Translations under genes and position numbers: made by a program | Assembly: GCF_003833015.1 (NCBI RefSeq) | Contig: NZ_RJLQ01000010.1 | Span: forward strand, 91,678 to 155,677 | Length of the DNA: 64,000 nt | Source of the DNA: Clostridium sp. E02 | GTDB taxonomy: Bacteria > Bacillota > Clostridia > Lachnospirales > Lachnospiraceae | Direction: 5' to 3' | Notes under the pieces: model-generated | What the model was told of the DNA's origin: nothing | Databases searched by the model: none | The model's input: the letters and a program-made list of their open reading frames with translations, nothing else | Shown here: positions 9,254 through 18,116 of the stretch, piece by piece | Position numbering within the stretch: position 1 is the stretch's first letter | Layout of the letters: every line of letters begins with the position of its first letter

Positions 9254-10922
9254 ACTCTGCCTCCTTCTTAGTCTCCCGAACTTTCATCTTAAGAATCCCA
9301 TTTTCCCATATGGAATTGATAAACTTCTCATAGGCCGGATCGGTCTTTGGGTGATCCAAGTTTTCATTAAAGGAGTGCCATCTGGTCTCTTTTCTACAGA
9401 GCAGATGAAATATGACAGAGCGACAGACAATCAAACGTTCTTTTAGTTCATAGACAAACATCAACTCATGCATATCCCTGGCATTTAACTGTTTCGACAG
9501 AGCAAGGAGCCGCTGAATCTCATCCAGCGCAACCTTTAACTGAATTTCGTTAAACTGGTATCCAGTCGAAATTCCACCTGCATATTCATCCATGATTTTC
9601 TGCATTCCCTCTTCCAATTCTTCATAAGTAAATACCCCCTCAGGCTGGTTTAAAATCCGCTCGTATTCCGCTACGTTCTCCGCTGCCGCTTTACTAACCC
9701 ATTTTGGAACACCAGACTTCCTTGTTTTTTTAATCATGTCAAGAGCCGCGATCTCCCCCTCTGCCAACGCACCTGTCACGTATTTTTGAGGGCAGCCACC
9801 TGCCACATCTCCTGCTGCATATAGTCCCTTTACTGTGGTCTCCCGTTTTGTATTCACCCAATAACCACTGGCGGTATGTCCGCCCACTATATAAGGTTCT
9901 GTCCCTGTAATCTCCACGTTCTTAAGGTTTGGGGTATCCCCGTTTTGAATCCACTTTAAGGTCTGACTGGGTGCCATATTTAAATAGGCTTTGATTAATT
10001 CCTCCTCCTTTTCGATTCCAATCCCTCTGGTCTTTAAATAACAAGGTCCATTGCCGTTTTGATTTTCCTTTACCGTACCGTAGACCCTTTCACTGGTCGT
10101 GACTCCATATTTTTCTTCGTAAATCTCTCCCTTTGCATTCACTTGTTTTGCAAGCACTCCCTGAGCAATGGTACCCGTAGGGGCAATGGTATCTTTTAAA
10201 CGTAAGGCAATGAATCGCATCTCAAAAGAAGTCATCTCAGCTCCAGATAAAATCCCCATGGCATATCCGGCGCCTGTATTAAAAGGGGGATACCACATCT
10301 TATGGCGGGAAAAGCCAGGATTGTTTGGTTTATAAAGACCTGCCGCTCCCCCTGTGGAGACAAGTACCTGATCCGCTATGATTTCGTATGCCGTACGATG
10401 TTCCAGGCTAAATCCCACTGCTCCCCTCACCTCATTGTCATGAACCAGCAAATCGGTTATATTCAAATGGTTTAATATGGTGATGTTTGATTGGTTTTCC
10501 ACCGCACTTGCCAGAATTGGTTTAAAATTCTCCCCATTGATTTTGATGTTGCGGTTCCCTCTCGCTACATAATTGCCTTCCTCATCTTTAAGAATAACTA
10601 GCCCCAGTTTTTCCATCTCTTCTGTTACCGCATTAAATCTTTTGGCTGCTGACAATAAAAGATCTTCTCTGGCAATCCCATTGGCATCCTTTACCGCATA
10701 ATCCACATAATCCTCTGGGGTTCTTCCCTTTCCAATATAAGCATTGATGGCATTGACTCCAGCGGCAAGGCAGCCGCTTCTTTTCAAGTTTGCTTTTTCT
10801 GCAATCACAACGTTTCGATCCGAATGGAATGCAATAGTCCTGGCTGCATAACAGCCTGCGGTGCCACCTCCTATAATCAGTACATCTGTCCGGATTCTTT
10901 CCTGCTTTAGTTTTACCTTCAT
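9237..10922 (-). CDS. aprA: Adenylylsulfate reductase alpha subunit (FAD)
   Basis: Flavoprotein of the fumarate reductase/succinate dehydrogenase group (561 aa) that reduces APS to sulfite and AMP. The FAD-binding Rossmann motif GGGTAGCYAARTI is near residue 18. The C-terminal FAD contact is in GGHTASGYWV...LYAAGDVAGG, and the helical domain holds several Arg/His residues. It is shorter than the roughly 650-residue dissimilatory AprA. It lies directly after the sulfate transporter genes and before aprB, cysD and cysN. No PAPS/APS reductase of the CysH type is present, so this AprAB pair is the likely APS-reducing step in sulfate assimilation. Sulfite reductase must be encoded elsewhere. Confidence 0.87.
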   Translation of the reverse strand: MKVKLKQERIRTDVLIIGGGTAGCYAARTIAFHSDRNVVIAEKANLKRSGCLAAGVNAINAYIGKGRTPEDYVDYAVKDANGIAREDLLLSAAKRFNAVTEEMEKLGLVILKDEEGNYVARGNRNIKINGENFKPILASAVENQSNITILNHLNITDLLVHDNEVRGAVGFSLEHRTAYEIIADQVLVSTGGAAGLYKPNNPGFSRHKMWYPPFNTGAGYAMGILSGAEMTSFEMRFIALRLKDTIAPTGTIAQGVLAKQVNAKGEIYEEKYGVTTSERVYGTVKENQNGNGPCYLKTRGIGIEKEEELIKAYLNMAPSQTLKWIQNGDTPNLKNVEITGTEPYIVGGHTASGYWVNTKRETTVKGLYAAGDVAGGCPQKYVTGALAEGEIAALDMIKKTRKSGVPKWVSKAAAENVAEYERILNQPEGVFTYEELEEGMQKIMDEYAGGISTGYQFNEIQLKVALDEIQRLLALSKQLNARDMHELMFVYELKERLIVCRSVIFHLLCRKETRWHSFNENLDHPKTDPAYEKFINSIWENGILKMKVRETKKEAEYEHSN

Positions 10923-10949
10923 ACCAACCCTCCTATAGAAATCAAAGAA

Positions 10950-12014
10950 CTAAAAAGTAACAATTTCTTTCCCTTCTAGAAGAGAATTTTCCATATAATA
11001 AGCTTTTTCTCCTTTGTATGCGTAGATCCGATAGACAATCACATGCATGGTTTCTCCAACCGAAACAGGTCTGCGCTCCAAAGAACGATGTGTGGTAAGA
11101 TGGATTCCATTGACTCTTAGACGGACTTTTAAGCAAGTTCCAAGAAAGGAAACTTCTTCCACAATTCCTTCTTCCGAGTAAGGAAGTACATCCTGAAATT
11201 TTTCGTTGTCACTTTTAAAGGTTTCTACAAATTCCGGACGGATAACTGCCCCATCAAATCCTCGTTTCTCAAATCCTTTCAGCCTGTGAAAGTCAGGTAT
11301 ACGTTCTGACTGGCCGATGAATTCTGCCACAAATTTGGTTTTAGGATTCTTATAAATCTCCAGTGGGTTTCCTGTCTGCTCGATTCTACCATTACTTGTA
11401 ACGATGATCTCATCTGCTACCTCCACCGCTTCATCCTGATCGTGGGTCACAAAGATACTGGTAATTCCCACTTTGTGAATCATATCTTTTAACCAAAAAC
11501 GAAGTTCCTGCCGCACCTTCGCATCAATGGCAGCAAAGGGTTCATCAAGCAACAGTAATGAAGGATTTGGCGCAAGTGCTCTGGCAAATGCTACCCGCTG
11601 TCTCTGACCTCCAGACATCTGACTGGGGTAGCGTTTTTCCATCCCTTTTAATCCCGTAAGTTCCATTAAATCCATAACTCGATCCCGAATCTGTCTCTTT
11701 GGAATCTTTTTCACTTTCAAACCAAAGGCAATATTTTCATATACCGTCATATAGCGAAATAAGGCATAATTTTGAAATACAAATCCAATTCCCCGATCAT
11801 AGACTTTCGTATCATTCACTCGTTTTTCGTTTATGTTAATGTCCCCAGCATCGGGTGTGATAAATCCTGCAATCATTCGAAGAAGGGTGGTTTTTCCGCT
11901 TCCACTAGGTCCTAGTAAAGCTGCCAGGGTTCCTTTTGAAATGCTAAGATTAATGCAGTCACATGCTTTATAATTTCCGAAAGATTTCTCAATGTTTTTT
12001 AGTTCTATGTACAT
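10950..12014 (-). CDS. cysA: Sulfate/thiosulfate ABC transporter ATP-binding protein
   Basis: ABC ATPase (354 aa) that energises sulfate uptake. Walker A is GPSGSGKT near residue 36, the signature is MSGGQRQRV, Walker B is LLLLDEPFAAID and the switch His is in VTHDQDEA. A C-terminal regulatory (TOBE-like) domain starts near residue 240, including the segment RPEFVETF, as is usual for CysA/MalK-type ATPases. The ATG has AGGAGG four bases upstream. The gene is nine bases downstream of cysW and 27 before aprA. Confidence 0.93.
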   Translation of the reverse strand: MYIELKNIEKSFGNYKACDCINLSISKGTLAALLGPSGSGKTTLLRMIAGFITPDAGDININEKRVNDTKVYDRGIGFVFQNYALFRYMTVYENIAFGLKVKKIPKRQIRDRVMDLMELTGLKGMEKRYPSQMSGGQRQRVAFARALAPNPSLLLLDEPFAAIDAKVRQELRFWLKDMIHKVGITSIFVTHDQDEAVEVADEIIVTSNGRIEQTGNPLEIYKNPKTKFVAEFIGQSERIPDFHRLKGFEKRGFDGAVIRPEFVETFKSDNEKFQDVLPYSEEGIVEEVSFLGTCLKVRLRVNGIHLTTHRSLERRPVSVGETMHVIVYRIYAYKGEKAYYMENSLLEGKEIVTF

Positions 12015-12022
12015 ATGACCTC

Positions 12023-12868
12023 CTAATTGAATCCATTCGTTGGATTTTCTTTCTTCTTTCTATACTCCACCCAGTTTTTTAAGAAAAGGACAATGACCGC
12101 TAATAAAACAAGAATAGAGGATACGGCAAAAGCCGCTGTAATGGAATTCGAAGAATTTGAAAGATATAAAGCATCGATTTCCAAAGGAAGGGTAAATGTC
12201 TCTCCTCTTGTTTTTGACAAGGCATAGACGGCGCCAAACTCTCCCAAAGCCCTTGCACTGCATAGAATGATTCCATAAAGCAACGCAAAACGGATATGAG
12301 GAAACGTAATCTTTAAGAAGATTGGAATTCCACCTGCCCCCATTAAAGCTGCCGCCTCTTCTTCCTCCTTTCCTCTCCCTGTAAGAACTGGTATGATCTC
12401 TCTCGCTACAAAAGGAAACGTGACAAAAATGGTGGCAAGCACTACCCCTGGGACTGCATAGACAATCCGAATATTGGTTCCAAGCGCATGGTTGAAAGTT
12501 CTTATCCATTTCCCTGCCCACCCAAGTCTTCCAAATGTCATCAAAAAAGATAATCCGGCAATCACTGGAGAGATTGAAAATGGAAGATCAATAAGCGTAG
12601 ACAAAATCTGCTTTCCCCGAAACGAAAATCTGGTGATCACCCAAGCTGCCATGATACCAAAAAATGTATTGATCAAAACGGATAGAACCGTAGCCAATAT
12701 GGTAATCTGAAAGGCAGATCGTACGGTACTCGTACTCAGCGATTGAAAATAAAAACGAAGCCCTCCTTTTAAGGAATATACCACAACGCTAATCAAAGGA
12801 AGTACCAACATTAGAAATAAAAACAGGACACTGATTCCAATCAAAAACAACTCTCTTTTCTTTTTCAT
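12023..12868 (-). CDS. cysW: Sulfate ABC transporter permease CysW
   Basis: Inner-membrane permease (281 aa) with about six hydrophobic helices. The cytoplasmic EAA loop EEEEAAALMGAGGIPIFLKITFP is the contact to CysA. It follows cysT by 12 bases, with GGAGGG before its ATG. It pairs with CysT to form the sulfate channel. Confidence 0.92.
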   Translation of the reverse strand: MKKKRELFLIGISVLFLFLMLVLPLISVVVYSLKGGLRFYFQSLSTSTVRSAFQITILATVLSVLINTFFGIMAAWVITRFSFRGKQILSTLIDLPFSISPVIAGLSFLMTFGRLGWAGKWIRTFNHALGTNIRIVYAVPGVVLATIFVTFPFVAREIIPVLTGRGKEEEEAAALMGAGGIPIFLKITFPHIRFALLYGIILCSARALGEFGAVYALSKTRGETFTLPLEIDALYLSNSSNSITAAFAVSSILVLLAVIVLFLKNWVEYRKKKENPTNGFN

Positions 12869-12880
12869 ACTCCCTCCGTC

Positions 12881-13732
12881 TTAAGGACTGGTGCGTTTTG
12901 TCTGAAACATCTGAATCAAATTCACCAAGAATAAAAGAACAAAAGACAATAAAAGCATCATGAGTGCAATGGCCGCTGCCCCTTTATAATCCGCATAGTT
13001 AAGTTTTTGCATAATCACATAGGAAATCACCTGTGTGTGCTCTCTTGCATGATTGCCCGATATGTAAATTACACTTCCATATTCCCCGATCCCCCTTGCA
13101 AAGGCTAGACCGAACCCCGTGAGCATCGCTGGAAATAATTCTGGCAAAATCACCTTCCGAAATGTATAAAATGAACCTGCTCCTAAGATACAGGCTGCTT
13201 CTTCATACTGTGGATCTAGCTGTTCTAACACTGGTTGAATCGCTCTTACTGCAAATGGGATCCCAATAAATATTAAGGCAATCATGATTCCTGATTTTGT
13301 ATACGCCACATGAATTCCAAGCAATGCCAGAAAACGTCCCAGTATCCCAGTGTCTGAGTAAAGCTTTGAAAGCGTAATTCCTGCCACCGCTGTGGGCAAA
13401 GCAAAGGGAAGTTCAATGATCCCATCCATAATTCTTTTCCCCGGAAACTCATACCGAACCAAAACCCAGGATAGGATTAATCCGAAGATTGTGTTTATTA
13501 CAGCTGCAAGAAGGGAGCACAAAAGACTGGTTCTCGCTGCATAAATCACATTGGGCGCGGACAACACGGATAAGAATTCTTTTGGTGTCAGCTTAAGCGC
13601 GTAGACCATGACGGAGGCAAGGGGAATGAGAATGAAGAGAGAGAGAAGGAGTAACGTTCCTCCCATGCAAAGCCCAAATCCCGGTATGACCCGTTTGTCT
13701 CTCCTTCCTTTCTTACGGTCCATATATCTCAT
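12881..13732 (-). CDS. cysT: Sulfate ABC transporter permease CysT (CysU)
   Basis: Inner-membrane permease of 283 aa with six hydrophobic segments and the EAA loop DPQYEEAACILGAGSFYTFRKVILP. The start chosen is the ATG of MRYMDRKKGRR at 13730-13732, which has a G-rich GGGGGGA site six bases upstream. A longer open frame to 13813 would overlap the binding-protein gene by 100 bases and adds a hydrophilic stretch. With this start the overlap is 20 bases. It partners with CysW. Confidence 0.9.
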   Translation of the reverse strand: MRYMDRKKGRRDKRVIPGFGLCMGGTLLLLSLFILIPLASVMVYALKLTPKEFLSVLSAPNVIYAARTSLLCSLLAAVINTIFGLILSWVLVRYEFPGKRIMDGIIELPFALPTAVAGITLSKLYSDTGILGRFLALLGIHVAYTKSGIMIALIFIGIPFAVRAIQPVLEQLDPQYEEAACILGAGSFYTFRKVILPELFPAMLTGFGLAFARGIGEYGSVIYISGNHAREHTQVISYVIMQKLNYADYKGAAAIALMMLLLSFVLLFLVNLIQMFQTKRTSP

Positions 13733-14744
13733 CAAAAATCCCCCCGTCCGTAAAAAATGTTTCATAAGCCTTATCCCAACCTCCATACTCATAGATGGTG
13801 CCAAGTGATACACTTAAATCAAACTTATTTGAATTCTGTTTTAATATCTCCTTGTTATAAGGCCGGTAGCCATACGCAGCAATCAATTTTTGTGCTTCCT
13901 CGGAATATAGGGCTTGGAGGTATTCTTTCGCAGCTTGTTCTTTTCTTGTGTTTTTCACATTCTCATCCACCACTGCAACACTTGGTTCTGCTTTTATGCT
14001 GATTTTTGGCGTTACAATTTCATAATCACCAGGATACTCTTTTGTTGTATTAAGCGCTTCATTTTCCCAGGCAATTAATACATCCCCCTGGCCGTTCTCC
14101 ACATAGGTGGTTGTGGACCCTCTTGAACCAGAATCCATAACCGTAACATGATCGTAGAGATCTTTCATAAATTCCTTTCTCTGTTTTTCGTTATCCGGAT
14201 ATGTAACCTTTGCATACTGCCATGCCGCAAGAAAATTCCAACAGGCACCCCCACTGCTTTTTGGATCTGGTGTAATCACCTCCACTCCAGCTTTTCTTAA
14301 ATCCTCCCAGTCTCTAATGTTCTTTTCATTTCCCTTTCTCACAAGAAATACAATAATAGAGGTATAGGGAGAGGAATTCCCTTCAAACTCATTGATCCAG
14401 CCGGAATCAATCATGCCTGCTCGTTCCAATAATTTCACATCCTGCGCCAGTGCCAGTGTGACCACATCTCCCGGAGCTCCTTCCATAACAGAACGGGCCT
14501 GACTTCCCGAACCTCCATGAGACTGGATCACCGTTATCCCCATTTTATGGTTTCTTTTGTAATGTGACTGGAATATTTCATCATACGCTTCATAAAATTC
14601 CCGTGTTGGATCGTAAGAAACATTGGTAATCTTAATTGTATCTTCCTTCTTTTTGTCACCTGAAATGCCACAAGCGATGACTGCCGCGCTGACTCCTGTG
14701 ACCATAGCAGCCATAATCCATATGGTTTTTCTTCCATTACTCAT
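13713..14744 (-). CDS. sbp: Sulfate-binding protein of the sulfate ABC transporter
   Basis: Extracellular sulfate-binding protein (343 aa), first gene of the sulfate operon. It has a hydrophobic N-terminal segment ending in the lipobox-like VIACG (Cys25), so it is probably a lipoprotein. Family motifs include QSHGGSGSQARSVMEG, GAPGDVVTLALAQDV, TPDPKSSGGACWNFLAAW and ENGQGDVLIAWENEA, which line the sulfate site in Sbp/CysP. The ATG follows GGAAGGGGG. It is divergent from the LysR regulator, and a strong promoter lies just upstream. Confidence 0.93.
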   Translation of the reverse strand: MSNGRKTIWIMAAMVTGVSAAVIACGISGDKKKEDTIKITNVSYDPTREFYEAYDEIFQSHYKRNHKMGITVIQSHGGSGSQARSVMEGAPGDVVTLALAQDVKLLERAGMIDSGWINEFEGNSSPYTSIIVFLVRKGNEKNIRDWEDLRKAGVEVITPDPKSSGGACWNFLAAWQYAKVTYPDNEKQRKEFMKDLYDHVTVMDSGSRGSTTTYVENGQGDVLIAWENEALNTTKEYPGDYEIVTPKISIKAEPSVAVVDENVKNTRKEQAAKEYLQALYSEEAQKLIAAYGYRPYNKEILKQNSNKFDLSVSLGTIYEYGGWDKAYETFFTDGGIFDEIYGP

Positions 14745-14774
14745 TCGGATCCCCCTTCCGTTCCTATGTTATCT

Positions 14775-14846
14775 GGAATTCTAATCCCTATTTACATATT
14801 TGTAAAGTATGTTATTGTGTTTTTCTTTCTCCTATGTTAGAATTCC
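14775..14846. promoter_or_regulatory. Divergent promoters of sulfate operon and lysR with mirrored TTAGAATTCC boxes
   Basis: Minus strand (sulfate operon): -35 TTTACA (14806-14801), 17-base spacer, -10 TAGAAT (14783-14778). Plus strand (lysR): -35 TTGTGT (14815-14820), 17-base spacer, -10 TAGAAT (14838-14843). Both -10 elements sit inside the same 10-mer TTAGAATTCC, at 14784-14775 and 14837-14846, in mirror orientation. Between them a dyad TTTACA-4-TGTAAA (14791-14806) covers the sulfate -35. The boxes are seen in the sequence. Their use by the LysR protein or a CymR-like Rrf2 factor is inference. Confidence 0.7.
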
Positions 14847-14929
14847 CTTATGAATTAAAAGGATTTATATTTTTTTGCTTATATATCATACATACCCAAT
14901 ATGTTTATATGTATTTAGAGGAGGACAAT

Positions 14930-15820
14930 ATGTCGATTAAAACCCTAATTATCTTCGTTACCGTCTATAAAGAAAAAAGTGTGACCTCAGCCGCAAGAAA
15001 ATTAAACATCAGTCAACCCGCCGTTAGTGCCGCGCTTCGGGAATTGGAACAGCATTATTCCATCCAGCTATTCAAACGGCATGGGCGTGGCATACAAAAA
15101 ACCAAAGAAGCCAGACATCTGTATGAATTTGCTTCTCATATCACTTCTCTTTATCAGGAAATGGAACTGGATTTTAAATTTCAGGATCGAACCCTGCCTT
15201 TGCGAATCGGTTCTGGCATCCCCATTGCCTCCACTCTGCTCCCTGATTTGATTGCCTCTTTCCTTCGTCACTCTGGGGGGAGTAAGCCTTATATCTCCAT
15301 AGATCATTCCCATCAAATCGAAATCATGGTTCTGGAAAATGACTTAGATCTGGCCTTAATTGAAGGATCTACTCATTCGGAAAAAATTCTTTCGGAACCA
15401 TTTGCCAAAGAACAACTCATCCTTATCTGTACTCCATGTCATCCTCTAACTCACAAAAAACAGATCACCCTAGAAGACTTAAAAGAAGAACAATTTCTTC
15501 TGCCCGATAAAGGATCCAAAATCAGAGAACTGATCGAATCTACATTCCGGCTCCATGAATTACCCCTAAGACCTTTTTTTGAGAGTTCCAGTCTCACTGC
15601 CATTATTCATGGGGTTCTCGCTAATTTGGGAATCTCCTTTCTTCCAAAATCAATGCTGACCAAGTATTTAAACCACGGGGATCTATGTGAACTGCCTCTT
15701 AGGGAAAAGCTAGAACTAAGCTATCATCTCATTTACCATCAGAACAAATATCTCACTCCTCAGATGCTCAACTTTATGGAATTTGTGTCTTCCCAAAACT
15801 ATATCTTGACAACAGATTGA
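14930..15820 (+). CDS. LysR-family regulator of the sulfate operon
   Basis: LysR-type transcriptional regulator (296 aa). The N-terminal winged helix-turn-helix is at residues 1-60 (KSVTSAARKLNISQPAVSAALRELE). An effector-binding domain follows, with the usual LRIGSG-type start near residue 90. The ATG at 14930 is chosen because AGAGGAGG lies just upstream; the frame upstream of it is hydrophobic and unlike the family. It is divergent from the sulfate transporter operon, which it probably controls as CysB/CysL-type regulators do. The effector may be O-acetylserine or APS, but this cannot be read from the sequence. Confidence 0.88.
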   Translation: MSIKTLIIFVTVYKEKSVTSAARKLNISQPAVSAALRELEQHYSIQLFKRHGRGIQKTKEARHLYEFASHITSLYQEMELDFKFQDRTLPLRIGSGIPIASTLLPDLIASFLRHSGGSKPYISIDHSHQIEIMVLENDLDLALIEGSTHSEKILSEPFAKEQLILICTPCHPLTHKKQITLEDLKEEQFLLPDKGSKIRELIESTFRLHELPLRPFFESSSLTAIIHGVLANLGISFLPKSMLTKYLNHGDLCELPLREKLELSYHLIYHQNKYLTPQMLNFMEFVSSQNYILTTD

Positions 15821-15856
15821 ACTTGTTATATATTAAACTTGTTGAATATATAACAA
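15806..15856 (+). promoter_or_regulatory. padR promoter with overlapping 12-bp perfect dyad operator
   Basis: -35 TTGACA (15806-15811), a 17-base spacer and -10 TATATT (15829-15834). A perfect 12-base inverted repeat, TTGTTATATATT (15823-15834) and AATATATAACAA (15845-15856), covers the -10. The promoter begins inside the last codons of the lysR gene. This is the classic layout for autorepression by the PadR protein encoded just downstream. Confidence 0.75.
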
Positions 15857-15870
15857 ATGGAGGTACAGGA

Positions 15871-16431
15871 ATGGCACTCAAACACGGCATATTAGGTCTT
15901 TTAAATTATGGCACAATGACGGGTTATGAATTGGATAAGTCTTTTAAGGCTTCCCTTGCATTTTTCTGGCAGGTAAAAACCAGTCAGATTTACCGTGAGC
16001 TCGATACCATGGAAAAAAAAGGGTTGCTAACCAGTGAACGCATTATGCAAACGGAAAAACCAAACAAACGTGTATATACAATAACAGACAGTGGAAAAAA
16101 CGAACTGATGAATTGGCTATCGCAGCCAGAGCCTGATATTGCGGATGCAATGCGTGTAAAAAGCTCGTTCCTTATGCGTATTTTCTTTGGGGGAGAAACA
16201 AACATCGAGCAATCTTTAAAAATGCTTCGAACCTACCGTGACAAGTGCCATGAAAGCAGAGACTCCCTCAGTGCTGCTCATGCTGCGAGTTCAAAGTATG
16301 GTACGACGATAGACGATGATAAAAGATCGAAATTTTGGGATCTTACCATCCTTTACGGTGAGTCATACTACAATTCCAGCATCGATTGGGCGGAGAAAGC
16401 GATTGCGATCCTAGAGGAGGAGAAAAAGTGA
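15871..16431 (+). CDS. PadR-family transcriptional regulator
   Basis: PadR-type repressor (186 aa) with an N-terminal winged helix (MALKHGILGLLNYGTMTGYELDKSF, then the wing TSERIMQTEKPNKRVYTIT) and a C-terminal dimerisation domain of the Vir_act_alpha_C type. The ATG at 15871 has GGAGG seven bases upstream; earlier in-frame starts lack one. Its stop overlaps the GTG start of the flavin reductase fusion by four bases, so the two are co-translated. It probably represses its own operon through the dyad upstream, with an unknown, perhaps quinone or phenolic, inducer. Confidence 0.88.
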   Translation: MALKHGILGLLNYGTMTGYELDKSFKASLAFFWQVKTSQIYRELDTMEKKGLLTSERIMQTEKPNKRVYTITDSGKNELMNWLSQPEPDIADAMRVKSSFLMRIFFGGETNIEQSLKMLRTYRDKCHESRDSLSAAHAASSKYGTTIDDDKRSKFWDLTILYGESYYNSSIDWAEKAIAILEEEKK

Positions 16432-18014
16432 AGGTTTTGGTATTAAACGGATCTCCAAAAGGAGAACAAAGCAATACAATGCACCTAACTCGGTCTTTTT
16501 TAGAGGGAGCAGGGTGGTTGAATGCGGAAGTTATTCCTGTAGCAAAAACAGATATCAAGGCATGCTTCGGGTGCTTTGCCTGCTGGAATAAAACTCCGGG
16601 AAAATGTGTCATAAAGGATGAAATGGGCAAAATTTTAGACAAAATGATTGTTGCTGATGTGATTGTTTGGTCTTTCCCTCTGTATTATTTTAGTGTCCCT
16701 GGTGGACTAAAAAATCTAATTGACCGTCAGCTGCCGCTTGCGTTACCGCTTATGGAGAAAGGATCTGAAAGTGGCGGTCATCCTTCGCGGTATGATTTAG
16801 GCCATCAAAAGCATGTCATCATTTCTACCTGTGGTTTTTGGACGGCAAAGGGGAATTATGATGCCGTCAACTTTATGTTTGACCATTTTCTTCACAAATA
16901 CGGATATACAACAATTTATTGCGGTCAGGGGGAATTATTTCATGTTCCCGAGTTGAAGACCCGTACAAATAAATATTTGGAGATCATCTGCCATGCGGGA
17001 GCGGAATATGCGGTCGGAGGAATTCAATCTAAAACAAAATCCCAGTTAGAGGAACCACTCTATCCACGTGAAGTATTTGAAAAAATGGCAGATGCTTCTT
17101 GGGGAATTGAAACACAGGTCGATAAAGGAGCAACAAATGATAACAGTTTCAGCTATACAAAACAGATGGCGGCTCTATATAAGCCGGACGGTGTAGAGCG
17201 TATCATAGAGATTTATTATACCGATATCGACAAAACCTATCAAATCCTGCTAACAAAGCAAGGTTCAAAGCTTATAACTGACGATTTCAAATCGTATACA
17301 ACGCGGATTGAAACACCGTTCCAGGTTTGGCGCTCCATTGCTCGTGGAGAAATCTCCGGACAAGAAGCATTATTTCAGCGGCTTTATAAAGTCACTGGTG
17401 ATTTTAGTCTTATGCTAAAGTGGGATGACTTGTTTGGAGAGCAAACGTCACAAAAACCAACGGAACAAAGGCCTGCGCACAAGACCAATATGCTGTTGCT
17501 ACTTTTACCGTGGATTGTTATTTGGGTGGCGATTGCAATCAATCCCTTTGTCGGCAGTGCGCTTGGCATTGGGACGGCGGCGCTCATTCCGATACTATGG
17601 ATTGCATTTCGTCCTGTTATTTATGAACAATTCAGCATCCCGATTGTCATAGGCCTTTCCCTGGCGATTTTGCTCGGTGGGGATGCAAGGCTTATCATTC
17701 CTGTCAGTTATTTCCTATTTGGATTAATGTGGCTTTTGGGATCGTTTCACAAGATCCCCCTCACGGCCTATTACAGTGCAAATAACTATGGCGGAGAAGA
17801 TGCTTATTCTAACGCACTGTTTATCCGTACAAACCGGATTTTGACAGCCATTTGGGGAGTCCTGTACCTTGTCACTCCCATTTGGACGTATATCCTGATG
17901 GGAACAACATTTTCTCCCTATATTGGATTACTTAACTCTGTTTTACCTGCACTAATAGGTGTTTTTACGGCATGGTTTCAAAAATGGTACCCTGCACGAT
18001 ATGCAAGAAGATAA
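16428..18014 (+). CDS. Three-part fusion: NAD(P)H-dependent FMN reductase, SCP2-like domain, C-terminal membrane domain
   Basis: Protein of 528 aa starting with GTG, preceded by AGAGGAGGAG. Residues 1 to about 200 are a flavodoxin-like FMN reductase (VLVLNGSPKGEQSNT phosphate-binding loop; CFGCFACW cysteine motif; PLYYFSVPGGLKNLIDR). Residues about 230-340 resemble an SCP2-like domain, with the pattern YYTDIDKTYQILLTKQGSK and later GDFSLML. From about 355 there are several hydrophobic helices, so the protein should be membrane-anchored. Small flavin reductases of this type are usually about 200 aa. The gene is co-translated with padR, which suggests inducible redox or detoxification work. The true reaction is unknown. 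Confidence 0.75.
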   Translation: MKVLVLNGSPKGEQSNTMHLTRSFLEGAGWLNAEVIPVAKTDIKACFGCFACWNKTPGKCVIKDEMGKILDKMIVADVIVWSFPLYYFSVPGGLKNLIDRQLPLALPLMEKGSESGGHPSRYDLGHQKHVIISTCGFWTAKGNYDAVNFMFDHFLHKYGYTTIYCGQGELFHVPELKTRTNKYLEIICHAGAEYAVGGIQSKTKSQLEEPLYPREVFEKMADASWGIETQVDKGATNDNSFSYTKQMAALYKPDGVERIIEIYYTDIDKTYQILLTKQGSKLITDDFKSYTTRIETPFQVWRSIARGEISGQEALFQRLYKVTGDFSLMLKWDDLFGEQTSQKPTEQRPAHKTNMLLLLLPWIVIWVAIAINPFVGSALGIGTAALIPILWIAFRPVIYEQFSIPIVIGLSLAILLGGDARLIIPVSYFLFGLMWLLGSFHKIPLTAYYSANNYGGEDAYSNALFIRTNRILTAIWGVLYLVTPIWTYILMGTTFSPYIGLLNSVLPALIGVFTAWFQKWYPARYARR

Positions 18015-18077
18015 ATCTCCGTCTATGATAAAGTTTTATTGGGAAAATGGTTAAAGCCATCTCATAGAAACGTAAAA

Positions 18078-18107
18078 GACTGTGTGCTAATTCCTTAGCA
18101 CACAGTC
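18078..18107. terminator. Bidirectional terminator between FMN-reductase fusion and CAP gene
   Basis: A perfect 13-base stem GACTGTGTGCTAA / TTAGCACACAGTC with loop ttcc. It is followed by TTTT on the minus strand and a pyrimidine-rich tail on the plus strand. It separates two convergent genes. Confidence 0.85.
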
Positions 18108-18116
18108 CTCTTCTCA

